64,000 nt of DNA from Tetranychus cinnabarinus (Eukaryota > Arthropoda > Arachnida > Trombidiformes > Tetranychidae), in the NCBI GenBank assembly GCA_022266195.1, contig WHVY01000001.1, forward strand, positions 2,728,001-2,792,000, given 5' to 3'. Position 1 is the first letter of the stretch, and each line of letters begins with the position of its first letter. This document shows, piece by piece, positions 45,001 through 57,400 of the stretch. Below the pieces are notes generated by a model. That model was given only the letters and a program-made list of their open reading frames with translations, searched no databases and was not told the origin of the DNA. The translations under genes and the position numbers were made by a program.

Positions 45001-48000
45001 ATAATAACAATACTAATAAAACCAATCGATTACCTTAAATTTCTTGAGACAAACAGTTAGTCTGATTTCTTTGAAGATTCGTGAGAAGGGCTTTTTTCTA
45101 GGTTTAATATTTCCAAAAAGTTTGCCACGTCTAGTGAGACGAGCAATACCTCGAAATATTGTTTTCTGATTTTCAAGCCATTTGAGAGTTGAACTGTAAA
45201 GCGTGATTGACGGCATTTGTTTTTGACAAACTTTAAGATTTTCAATGCAAATTTGAACCTTCAAATATTGTGATCTAAAAGCTCTATAAGAGTCCCAATT
45301 TTGATGAATTGAATAATCGGGAACTTTATCAGCTGCATGAGGAGTCACCGAATGATGATCATAAGGATTACCAAGACATTCCCACATCAAATCAATAGTA
45401 ATTCGGACATCGGGAAAGTTAAGAATTTTCCTTTCATCATATTTGGATGCTGTATGAACGAGAAGTCCAAGGTTACCAAAGACTACAATTTTACCAGTGA
45501 TACATTCAATTTTGGGTGAAGCCAATGCTACTTCAATTATTTCAGTTGAATTATAAGGATTAAGAGATCCATGAAGGAAGAAAGATAAATTTCGACTGGT
45601 AACTCGAAGAGAACCATGAAATAAAAGCCTTAGACGATCCCACCAAGGAAGCGATGGACTTGGATCTACAGATGGTTTGATAATGGATTCAAAACACAGA
45701 CTGATTTGTTGCAAGACAGGCTCCCAACAAGCACCATGAGTGTAACCAATTTGCTCGACATCGAATTGTAGATCATGGTAGAATTTAAGAGGAGACATTG
45801 AACGTTCGATAATTAGAGGAGTTAATCCAGGGCCAATATCTATTTCGCATTCTCGTTTAGATCGGAATCCGGCTTCTTTCTCGGCTCCAAGAAGAAGGCC
45901 ACTTACTTTTAATGACTTGACATCAAGTAATGGCTTTGGAAAATCACGAAGTCGAGAACAGAATGAACCAATTGATCCTTGAACAAAACGACCCCAAAGG
46001 GTAACAAATTTGGTATCAGCTGGAAGAGGTGATTCTCTATCCAATCGTCGGGTAATTATTTCAACCAACTTATCGTAACCAGTTAAACTGGAGTCAGCTG
46101 CGATTTTTAATTCTAAATCTTCGACTGTGACTAGGAAGAGATGAGCTCGAGGTGGACTGGTTGCATATAATTTACGATGCCTCTCGATGTAAACATTTTC
46201 TTGTTTTTTAGATAGAGCAGCAAGTAATTCACTTAATTTGGCTTCAGTTAATGACATATTCTTTTTCTTGGATTCATCAATTTTCTCTCTCCACATTTGG
46301 ATACGCTTTTTACTTTCATGGTATTCGTCTTCCATAAGTTCATAATTATCACGAAGTTTCACTTCAAATGGATCATCACCAACTTCAAGGGTAATGGTTT
46401 TCACTTTTATCACGAGATCACACTTGACCTCATCTCGGGTTGGTTCAGATGAGGAGTGATATTTTCTGAGCCATTTCATGTTAGCGACAAACTTTTCATT
46501 AAATATTTCAGCGAAATTAAATTTATAGGGAAACACTAGCTTAATGCTTTCAATTGAAATCCCGCAAACATTATTTCGGGTCAAATTAAGAGGTTTACCT
46601 GAATCACCGAAATCTTTACGGTTAATTAAAGAGCTACTCTCTACTTCTGGTAATCTAGTGAAGCGAAGCTGCTCAAATTTTGCAATCACATGTCCATCAA
46701 TTACGAGAGAAACAGGACTGTCTGCTCTAAACGATATACGATCACCTGAAGGCATTGTTAAACTCATCAATGGAAATTCGAGGAAAACCGTTTGTCCCTG
46801 ATTGGAAACTAGAGCACCAATTCGGACATTGTCACCTAATTTTATAGTCGTCATAGTGATGAGATTCTTTTTAGTTGAATTTGGTGGTGAAGGTGTTGCT
46901 CTTGAAGATGATGACTTAAGTAAACTCCAAATAGAACGAATTTTCTGATAAGATTGAACAACATTAATATGGAAAGATACATTCCAGAGAAGGTAAACAT
47001 CATCTGAGAAGGTGAATGATCTTTCATGATTTAGGTGATCAAGATTGAAAGTGAAATCAGATGAGTAGAGCTGCCTTTGGTCAATGTCAGCTGAATTAAT
47101 TGCATCAGAATCAACTAATGGTGTCAATGAGTAAATTTCTGAGTTTTTTAAGGCCACAACAATCCGATTGGTGTCAATATTAAGGTAGGACGATTTTATG
47201 CATAGTTTCAATTTCTCAGCAACTGCAATAAGACCATTCAGTTTCAAACTGAAAATGGCTGATTTAAATATCGAAGAAGTGCTATTCGTTTCATTTTCTC
47301 GCATATTTGTATCGTTGGGATTTGTAATCTTTAGTTGATTAAATGCTTCCTTTGCAGTGGTTAATCTTTGGAGCATACATTGGAAACAGTCAATGTCAAC
47401 AATAGGGTCCTCAATACTGCAATTTACCATAGAATTTGATAATAAAGTATGACTCAGCTGTAAATAAAGGAAGAAAAACAAATTGATTCATTATACTTTC
47501 TATTTATCGATTGATTGTTTAAATTGCTGGTTACCTTGAAGTGACATGTTTGCCAGACTAGGATATCTTTTGTTAGAACAGTAGGAGAGGAGCTTGTTTT
47601 GGAATTTTGTGCAGATAAGGTTCGTTCCAAGCAACTGAAGTTATCCAAACGGAATTCAAAGCTGAAAAAACAGAAATGATAAACAGTTAGAGCAAAATGA
47701 AGCAAATAAACTAATGTAATTAACGTAAAGAAATTAAATTTAAAAATTACCTTAATTCTTGTCTAATAGGGTCTGGATCGATGTTAGCAGTGATTTTACC
47801 CGTCCGAACAGAATTAATTAAGCATATCGAAGTACATGCTGGGTTATATTCAATGGAAACATCTTTGAATTCTGTTTCAAAGGATAATTTAACTCTTGGA
47901 CTTTCACGTCGCAAAATTTTAGATAGAAAATCATCCTTGGTATTCATTGGTTTATTCATTGGATTAGTCATTTGGGTGAAAATTTTTGATGACGATGGTG

Positions 48001-49385
48001 GGTAAGAAGATGATGATGTAAAACGATAAACAAGATCAATCCATTTTAAAAACTCCATTTCATTATAATTTACATGCAGGGAAATAATTTCCGAATGGTT
48101 GGTAATCTTGATACATTGATTAATTGAGCTTTCCTCTTGAACCTTGGCTTGAAAAGAAAATTTTGCTAATGATGCAATGCTGTTTGGATCATCACTACTA
48201 CCATCACTAATAAATGTTGACAAACCGCTGACAGTAATTTCAACATTAACATCGTTGATGGACTTTTTATCGATTCGAAATTCACTTTTGTCATTTTTAA
48301 CAGTTAAAATATGTCCACTTTCAGAGCGAATCAGTTGCAAAATTGAATCATCACAAGCAAAGGTGATATCATTAAAATGTTGTAGAAAATAGGATGATTT
48401 GAGAAAATTTTTAGTGGTCTTAGGTTCTTGAGGTGATTTATAAGAAGAATTTTTGGCGAATATATCAACCAAGTACTCGTGGACATTGATTTTGAGACCG
48501 GACAAATGGACGTTTACATTGGTTTTATCTTCATTGAAAATGAGTTCTACTTGTGAATCAAGACAAAAGCCAGTCACGAAGTTTAAGTCTGAAGTGGAAA
48601 GAGCATCGCGGTTGGACTTATCGAGTTGTCCATCCACTTTTTGAGCAGAGCACTTCAAAATTAATGCTGAGCCCTTATTATAGTAGAAAATATTGAGACC
48701 TTTAACACTCATGTTGAGCATACAATTGACATCACTGTTTTTTGAGTTGATTGAAGCTTGGTGCAGGTTTATGTCGTTAACATTGATTGAGAAAAATCTC
48801 AAATAACGTAACCAACGGAGTTGTTTGATAAAATTCGTTTCATCATTAACACTATTATTCTGGATAGCAGCATCCTTTTTTGGTATTTCCTTTATATCAC
48901 TGTGATTACTTCTACCCTCAATGCGACAACCGTTGATATTGATTCCAAAAAGAGCGTGACTGTTTGAGTTGATAAGATGAAGCGAAAGCCATACAAAATC
49001 AATCTCCTATATTTATAGAGAGAATCAAAATTAGAATTAGTGGTTAAATGTCGGATGAATCAAAAGATTTGGAATAAATGTAAACATACAATTTTATAAC
49101 CATCAGGTGATACCAAAGATATACCATTAAGTTGGAAGAATCTGATTCCATTGATTCTCAAAGTAGAACCATATCTTGTTTTAAGTAGCCATGACAGTGC
49201 GAAAAGAAATAGCCTGAAAAACAGAAATTGAAAATAATTAAGATATAAGCTGATTAAATTAGCATAACAACCAATAGTAATTATAACTCGTTTACTCACC
49301 ATATACTAATCCATGATATGATTGGTATTAAAGAAACTATGATGAGTGAATTTGTGTGAAAATAGAGGTCGATTAAACTGTACAT
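42036..49385 (-). CDS. BLTP2: Bridge-like lipid transfer protein 2 (Hobbit/KIAA0100, FMP27 family)
   Basis: Seven exons (49385-49300, 49213-49090, 49006-47751, 47661-47535, 47460-45034, 44959-44841, 44754-42036) join in phase to 2285 residues; the human protein has about 2235. The N-terminus has one hydrophobic anchor (SLIIVSLIPIISWISIWLF and on) that in the family sits in the ER membrane. Long stretches of alternating beta strands make the hydrophobic groove that carries lipids between ER and plasma membrane. The FMP27 GFWDK-type region is clear: LPWWDRLRLLFHGSLRVTSR, then MWECLGNPYDHH and NWDSYRAF. The middle includes GDNVRIGALVSNQGQTVFLE. The C-terminal third has LEPWDKEIAVDSFTMNHHDL, a coiled coil around RLKQVEKESYYLQKAL and KEKINRTNEELTLM, and RVSYKDKNIGNIQDF. 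Fly hobbit is needed for regulated exocytosis and growth. Complete and unbroken. Confidence 0.95.
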
Positions 49386-50570
49386 TGCGATGAGGATGAT
49401 GATCTAAGTGACACTTAAATTAAAAACCAAGGTTAAACCGGCAAGAACATCACTTATAAACGAGAGTGTAAAAAATAAGCACAATCCATCAAGTAGACCA
49501 ATCTTCATAACCACATTGATGTGAACACAAAATATTTCCAATTTGATTTTCTTTCAATGGATTGTACATAAAGAGTAAAAAATGTTTCAGGCTGATTGAA
49601 CAAAATTTCATCTGATTAAAACAAAAAAGCGTATTATCTGAAAGAATAAATAGATTATGGAAACGTCAAATGTTAACAGCAATCAAAATTCATCTCATTT
49701 GTACCAGGAGAACCCAAGATTTGTTGGTAAACAAACCGCATAACACGCACATTTTTAAGGCGGCAACTATGAAATTATTAAAAATATATTTGATTTTACA
49801 AAAAAAAGATTTGAAAGCAAATTAGATAATCACAAATAATTATCTAAATATTAACAATGAAGGTTAAATTTATTGAATAACACAATTCATGACCACAACC
49901 TAAATTACTAAGCGTTAACATGAAAATTATTGAAATGCATAAAATAAAAGTTGTTCAATTCAAGGTTAATTTTTATTTCCAATACATATTGACTTATTTT
50001 TCTCTCCTTTTTCATGTTACTATTATATTATTCATGGTATAACATTAATAATATCTAAAAATAAAATATTTATACACTAGTTTTACAATCATTAAACAGC
50101 TAAGGTATCGATGATGATATCAATCAAAAATTTAAATACGAGCCACTTTTCCTGACCAATACCTTAGGATTTGTTGTCTAAACAAGTCTTGTGTTTTAAT
50201 TATGATTTGTTTTTGTGCTTATTCAGTCAATTCAGCTTTATGATGTTATGACGAGTAGTTTAAAAAACAGACAAAGGCATGTAATTAGAGGAAATGAAAA
50301 CATATGAATACATGACTGTTGAACAGGCGATCACAAAATAATCCACTGTTGTTTTTTTTCATGCTAGAAAAAAAGAGATCTGGTTTGGTGTACAAGTCCA
50401 ATACATTTTATTGTCATTCACAGGATTGAGGATTTCGATTTCTCTACGGAAAATTATCGATTGAAAGTTTAAACGAATTAAAAATATTAAAATTTTCACA
50501 TTTGTAAAATTATTGAAGGGAAATGATATTTATGATGTTGCCATATTTGAATGGTAATGAGCCTAATGAC

Positions 50571-50618
50571 ACGACGCTATCGTCTGGGATTATGACTGAA
50601 TGCCTCTAAGTCAGAACC
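50571..50618 (+). pseudogene. 28S rRNA-like fragment
   Basis: ACGACGCTATCGTCTG followed by GGATTATGACTGAATGCCTC and TAAGTCAGAACC resembles the very conserved animal 28S rRNA segment GATTATGACTGAACGCCTCT...AAGTCAGAA, with one C-to-T change in the best part. The flanks do not continue as rRNA, so this is an isolated insert and not an rDNA unit. Confidence 0.6.
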
Positions 50619-50807
50619 TTTTCATCATTGTTAGTACTGTAACCAACAAACAGTGTTCATTGTAATAACTTTGCTGAGTTACCGGAGAAAGAAAAAAGAA
50701 AATCTATGCAAAAGCTACAAAAATCTTACCGAAAGTGCCATTCCCCAAGGCTCAGCTTCCATCTTACAAGTAGTACATCTTGTTAGTAGAGCTCATCATC
50801 TCTAACA

Positions 50808-50882
50808 ATGAACTTTGATTATCCAAAATATCTTCTTAATTCTGGCTTCAATGTTGTTGGAAGAGACAAATATGGCGTTTAA
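50808..50882 (+). pseudogene. Fragment of a decayed, unrecognised coding sequence (copy 1)
   Basis: The short frame MNFDYPKYLLNSGFNVVGRD continues KYGV and stops. Its DNA at 50838-50880 matches 61458-61500 at 38 of 43 bases without gaps, and both encode NSGF..., GRDKYGV. A preceding frame with ILPKVPFPKAQLPSYK looks coding but is cut by stops. Regarded as a remnant. Confidence 0.5.
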
Positions 50883-51841
50883 TGAGTGTTTATATTTGAA
50901 TAATGAAGTGATTATGCGAGAAACGTTTATGGCATGAGCTTTATTAATCTATAACGAATTCTGCATTTTCCCGTCTCTATTGACACGAATTCCTCAGAAA
51001 CTTGAGCTCAGAAAAGGTTCGGACTATTTTTCGGAGATTTAGTTTAATCTTGCTTTATTCTTCGAAAATTTCTTTAAAACCCACTCAATTCAAGCACAAG
51101 AATTTGTTTTGACTTGTTATATTGTATATATGGATTTATGGATTGAATATCATTTTGGCGATATAATAATTGAAAGTGAATGTTGTTGATCCTCCATTAG
51201 ATCCAATTTATCACACGGATTCATCATCATTATCTTCTTGAATTTGTTTTCTTGTCTTTTTTAAATCTTAAGTAATGCAATATTTAATTGCACAATTATC
51301 AAAATTACCAATAAAGATAACCCTGTATTGAACATGTAGTCCTGTTTGATAATCAAATAACTAAATGTAAATGATAATTGATCAATCTCTAGTTGCTTCT
51401 TGCTTTTTTTTGTGCTTCAATCTACAATATCAATCGTCGAAGCAAACAGATGTTAAATACCATACTGAATACACTGAACTGAATATCTTAATTCTTATTA
51501 GCTTCAATGGATTAGCTGTTAGCTAAATGAAGCTGATAAGGTATAAGTATTGAGCCGTCAGTGCATTTGATCTCGTTTAAATGGCAAAGTTCGCAAAGAT
51601 ACAGTTTATCCTTTCAAAATTGGTCGTTATTCAGATGGGATTGCAGAATCTCTTAGAAAAGGAGGAAACTCGTCTCTTTCTCTGCATCTATTGAATGGCA
51701 AGACTGTACTTATTAACAATATTTCAAGCCAATCAAACAATTTCATAATGATTTTAAAAAATGCATATAAAGCAACTCTCGTTCCACCTTTAATCCATTA
51801 ATATAGTTTATCCATCAAACAGAGCTATTAATAAATTCAAG

Positions 51842-53281
51842 ATGAACAGTAATCCAATCAAAGTCCTGGTAACATCAATCAATGGGTAAGTCATATGACA
51901 GTTGAAATCTATTTTTCACTTGAATCATCAATTCACTCAAGTCAATTTAATCCATCTTATTTAAATGGTTTCGTAAATTTTTGAATAATATTTTTTATGT
52001 TCTTTTGTTTTCACCAGTTATGGACACTTTAATGCCGCTCTTGGTGTTGCAAGTTTGCTAGCTAACCGGGGTAATGATGTCTATTTTGCCAATATATTGA
52101 AGTACAAGGATGAGGTTCAGAAATATGGTGTGAAATTCATTGCTCTTGAAGACTACAACGATGCATATAATAAAGAAAGAGAAACGAAAAATGACACTAA
52201 AGCAGTGGAAGTCTTAGTGAAAAGTATGGAACCCAAGTCAACTTCGCCTCTAGGTGACGAGGAAAACAGCATTGCCGGTATGTCAATTATCTTGAATGAG
52301 CTCCAGCTGTTAGATGCAACTTTGCGAAAAATCATCGATTCCATCAAACCAGATATTCTGATCGGTGACGTTTGTTTTCCTACTCCACTCTTCTATCAAT
52401 CGCCAATCCCAAGAATAATTTTGTTCTCACCCAATCCATCCGCCCTTTATTATGAGACAACTGGATTTCCGACTTCACTGGGTTTATCAGTTCATGTCGA
52501 TAGCAGTTTGTGGCGTTGTTATCAAAAAAAGGTATTGAAAATGAAAGAAGCTTGCAAGGAATACTTTAAATGGCTTTCCTCATTTGGAATAGAAACAAAT
52601 TTGTTCCATACTTCGGACAAATTTCTTGGTATTTACATGTGCCCAAAAGCATTAGACTATGTTGAATTAGGATCACCGCCACCAAATTGGATTCGAATAG
52701 ATTCTTCTATTCGTACTCGTGCTACAAAGGAATTTATTGTTCCATCATTTAGGACAAATCAGTCGGGAAAGTTGATTTACTTGTCAATGGGAACTTCAGG
52801 ATCTCTTAACATAGCTTTGATGAAGCGTTTAATCAACACTTTTTCCAAGAGTAAACATCGCTTCATTGTATCTAAAGGCTTTAAAGGCGATGAACTGACT
52901 TTGTCTGAAAATATGTGGGGCGATAATTATGTTGATCAAATTGCTATCTTACCCAAAGTTGACGCGGTTATAACTCATGGTGGGAATAATTCATTTATTG
53001 AGACGTTTTACTTTGGTAAACCAATGATTGTAATGCCGTGTTGCTTTGATCAACTAGATAATGCACAAAGAATTGAAGATTTGAAACTTGGATACAGAGT
53101 TGATCCATTAGGATATGACGAAGATGAAATTCATAAAATTGTTGACGATTTGCTTGAAAATACCGAGATACGCTCAAAAATGGAGGAAATTTCAAAGCAA
53201 TTGAAAACTTCAAATAACCGAGAAGAAGTGGCTAGGTTGATTGAAAACATTGCAGTAACTAAAAGGTATCCATTTCAATAA
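51842..53281 (+). CDS. UDP-glycosyltransferase of the bacterial-like spider-mite type
   Basis: Two exons (51842-51885 and 52018-53281) join in phase to 435 residues. GT-B fold, glycosyltransferase family 1. The N-terminal acceptor domain starts KVLVTSINGYGHFNAALGVA with the usual G-H for the catalytic His region, and has ILIGDVCFPTPLFYQS. The donor domain has LIYLSMGTSGSLN and the UDP-sugar signature ITHGGNNSFIETFYFGKPMI followed by CCFDQLDNAQR. It has no signal peptide and no C-terminal membrane anchor, unlike animal UGTs but like bacterial macrolide-type ones. Spider mites have a large set of such cytosolic UGTs, published as gained from bacteria, which glucosylate plant toxins and pesticides. 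The early phase-2 intron shows adaptation to a eukaryotic genome. A TATA-like element and a poly(A) signal (53327-53332) frame it. The acceptor substrate cannot be read from the sequence. Confidence 0.93.
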
Positions 53282-54476
53282 ACACTTCTAAAAACAACTT
53301 CAATTTCTCATCGAATGTTCATGAGAAATAAATATTTTTCTATCACAGTAATGAATATTCTAATATGAAAGCAAGAAATTATTCATCTCACAATGTGTAA
53401 GTCAGTGTAATTTTTTAAAATAAAGTGATAAATGATTAGATTGGGTTGACTTGTTTACTTAATAATATTGCACTAACGCTTATTAAAATAAATACACCGG
53501 TAAACAATATTGAAAATTGTTATATAAAAGCATTTGAGTAAATGACTCTCTTCTTGTCATGATATTGATTATTTCATTACAATCGAGATAAGCATTGGAT
53601 GAAGTTTACATTTGAAGAATCGAAATGTTTCAAAATGAAAGGATGATTTAAACGATTGCAATTACAATAATTAATTGTAATAATATTTGTAAAATTATCA
53701 ACAGCAAACAATATTTCTAATGGTGTATTCATATTTGAATCAGCAATTGATTTAACCATCTCAGTGCGTCTCAAATGAATATGAAAAGCCATTATGATTA
53801 TGAAGCCAGAACACATATTCCAAAGCATCCAAACACCATCAGCTTTTGGAAAGAAAAAGAAAAGAAAATTAAAATTTATTGAAATTTTGATTTAATTTTG
53901 TCCAAATCAACATACATTACATATGATAATGGTGTCTCATAACTGCTGTAGAGTTCAAATTTATTATTGCTCTAAAAGCCAATTGATCTGATCCAATATC
54001 AATAGAGATGAAGAAAGAGAAATAAGTTAAATGATTATCAATATTGAAGGAATCGTAATTTCCTGAATCAAGCAAGTAAACTCTGGAGTGGCTAATCATT
54101 TCAATTGTAAATCTTAAGCTGGAGCTAATCATACCTGTCATTGGATAGTAAGTATTATCAGCATTTTACATTTTTCTCGATGGTGAATCTTCACTGAAGA
54201 CATGCTAAATTTTTACATCATAATTGCTTTGGCAAACTGATCTTGAAAATATAATCAAATTTGGAGTACCAATTCTGAATAGGGGATGAATAAACATTTA
54301 ACCAGGTTGTAATGAGATGAAATATGTACAATTGTGTAAGGTAAAGTATTTGGAGATGAAAAGTCTGCAAAAGATGAGAGATAAACAACAATTAGTTCAG
54401 AGAATGATGAAATATTCAATTTATTCAATGATTATTCAATATTCACTTCAAGGCACTGTTAAAAGATGAGATTGAG
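53282..54476. other. Intergenic region with a doubtful membrane-protein remnant
   Basis: Follows the UGT (poly(A) signal at 53327-53332). Contains the possible minus-strand coding pieces at 53577-54170, a TATA-like TTATATAAAA near 53519, and the 19-mer at 53495-53513 also found near 35113. Confidence 0.5.
53577..54170 (-). other. Possible two-exon membrane protein or its remnant
   Basis: Two open stretches on the minus strand can be joined: 54170-53926 (NADNTYYPMTGMISSSLRFT, later YFSFFISIDIGSDQLAFRAI and LNSTAVMRHH) and, after a TTTCCAAAAG acceptor, 53849-53577 (ADGVWMLWNMCSGFIIIMAF, HIHLRRTEMVKSIADSNMN). The second holds one hydrophobic segment that could cross a membrane. No start codon with good context is seen upstream, and the joined phase is uncertain. 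No family is recognised. It may be an exon pair of a larger gene or a decayed copy. Confidence 0.25.
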
Positions 54477-57400
54477 TCACTTTTTGTTGATAACATAAGC
54501 GTTATTGTGAGCCTGACCCTTAACTTTTGATCTTTTACCAGCCTGAGGACCAAGACAGGCTTTTTTATGAGCAGCTAATCGATGAGGGAAAAATGTTCGC
54601 GCGCATTTGGGACACGGAGTTAGTTGCGACTTGAAATGCTCCCAACCGGAGAGATCACAGCCTGTGATTGAAGAGATGGATCCTCGATGTTCACCTCCTT
54701 GAGTATTAAACGTCATTGGAACTCGTTGGTTAGCAGGTAGATTTGAATTAGCGTGTTTCCATTTCTGCAAAAAGAAATAAAAGCGAAAAATTAGTTTCAA
54801 GAATATAATAGAGCAACAAGCATTCCATTTGTAAGACATTTTGTCGAAAATAGCTTTGAAAATCAAGAATTTTCCGTCAAAACAGAAGCCGAATGAAACT
54901 AGAGCCACTAAGGTCCATTTCAAGAGTGTTACTATGATTCGGATATTTCACAAAGCATCTAAAATCACTTTTGTGGAAACATTAGATAAGGAAAGATCAA
55001 TTAGTATCAAGTGATTGATGATTTTATTTGATAATTGACCGCTAAATGCATAATCATTTTACTGAAGGTTCATTTGGACAAAAACATAATTGAGGCTTTA
55101 ATTACTTCATTAATGACAAGATATATCTTCATCTAGAAAATATTGATCAGCAAGACCTTATTTCATTGACCCATTTTATTGATTGTTTAATTGACCATAC
55201 ACATCCTTTGAGACTTTATTTAGAGTTGAGCAAATTGCAGTTGAATAGTTTCTGTCCTAAACATTCAAATTAAGTATTTTTATCTGTTGTGTTCAGAAAG
55301 ACAAAAATATTAAAGGTAAATGTTAAATAAGAACAGCATACAATGTTAAACATACAATAATCAATTGGACAAATCAATTGCAGAGCTATGCCAACCTAAC
55401 TACAAGATGAGTTTTGAATAAACCAACAAAAAGATAGATTTTTTAAATAATCAATAAACTGTCAGAGATGGTTCTTGAAATGATGGATAATTTAAGATAA
55501 AAATGAAAAATTTACAATCAATGAAAATATTCAAGTTCATTTCAAGTTCACTTAAAATACAATTACAAAAATACAAATTGAAAATTCATTCATTTCCAAC
55601 CAGTTCCTAACATTTTGACTTTGAGAATCAATCTTGAAGAATTCGTCAAATATCGGAAATTAAAATTCATGTAACTAGACTCATTTTATCAACACTAAGA
55701 TCGTGAAATCAAGAGGCAGGAAAAATGTACAACAATCGATCTAATAATCTTGATAGTTCTGGTAGCGATCTAAATTTGAATATTAAATTAGAGTTCATCA
55801 AAAGTTAAAAATTTAAGTCTGAAAGCGTCTGTCAATAAAGATACTTGTTACTAATTGTTAATAAATTGTATATTTAAGTATCATTGCATATTTTATCAAT
55901 AACAAATCATCAACATAATCTATTTATGAATAATATCACCATTAGGTCCAGAATTTTAGGTCCCACAAAAGGATTCATTATCAATTGTAGATATAATCGT
56001 TTTTCTACTTTTCATTTCATTCGCTACAATTTAGTTAAGTAAGTATTATTATTATACTTTGACTGCAGAAAATGATTGAATCTTTACCATTGAAATCGCC
56101 TGTTGCAATCAAGGTCAATAAATTGATCTGAATCTCAAGGTATGATAAAAATCAATATATTTCTATTGGTTTCATGGTTGATAGGTTAATGGGGTGAATA
56201 TAAGATATAAAAAGCTGGATATACATTATTCATAAATGTTAAGATTAAGGTAAAGTTAAACGGTCAAGGTTTTTCAGAAAATTATTGTCAGTCAATTAAC
56301 TGAGTTAGACTATTGTTCATCATTTGAAAGATACACTGAAAATACACTGAAAATACGCTGAACTACTGGAAATTTGTAAAAGTCAAACCTTCAGGAAATA
56401 TCAATGATAACAACATTCAATCAATGGTAAGTTGATTGTTTAAAGTTGTTGACTAATGCAAATAGGAAACACTCCAAACACTTGTAATTCATATTATAAT
56501 GGTTATTGAATAGCAATCAATATTTTTTGCAACATTCACTTGAAAGTTTCAACAGGTAAACAGCATTTAAAGATGAGATGCACTAAATCTCAAGATTTGC
56601 ACTCGCTATGATCATTATAAATAGTGCCGACGTGTACAAATAATACATTCATATTTGATTCCGAGATTGCATTTAAAGATGTTTCCAAATCAATTTTGGT
56701 TAAATATTGAAAGATTGTTTTTTGCTCACCTCAAGACATTCAATTTCGTGAGTTTCGATTTCATCTGTTCCAAATTCTTGACGGCATAGATAGCATTTCA
56801 CACGGAGAGATGAGTAATTATCAAGATCAGGTGATTCTTTGTCATCAATATCATGCAATAGATTGTTTCCAGCTACATCATTTTCCTCGTCTTTCTCTTC
56901 CTCTTCAAAACTGGTTGAACTGTGTTTAAAATTATCAGAATCATTTACAATATTGTCGTCTTCATCTTTTGACTTTGATCGCTGCGATAACTGCTTTGGT
57001 GGGGAGTTTGTACTGTTGTTTGACTCTTTGGTATTGGATTGGTCTTGTTTAAGAGATGAATTAACACGAGAATGAGTATAAGAATTATGATGGTTATGGT
57101 TTTGATTGGGTTGGTAGTGATGATGGTGAGCGTTATTATGAGCGTGATAGTGATGTTTATTTTTAACATTATGGTGGCTGTGTAGCCTTTCAGGAGCTGA
57201 TGATCGTTCACATGAGTTGCAAACTTTTTTATCGCTATCTAATTTTACGGTTGATGCAGTCGGAGGTGGTGGTGGAGGTGGAGGTGGGTGAACTTTACTT
57301 GCACTTTGGGCCCAACCAACACCATTTCGGTTCACCGAGATTACTTTACTGGTAACCATTCGATGATTTAAATTGCATTTAGAAGAGTTCAGGAGGCTTG

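Larger units (their letters stand above)
49386..51841. other. Intergenic region with rRNA-like and coding debris
   Basis: 2.4 kb between BLTP2 and the UGT, divergent. It holds a 28S rRNA-like fragment (50571-50618), a piece of a decayed coding sequence (50808-50882) and a 77-codon open stretch without a start (51571-51801), each reported separately, plus a TATA-like GCATATAAAG at 51763-51772 about 70 bp before the UGT ATG. Confidence 0.6.
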
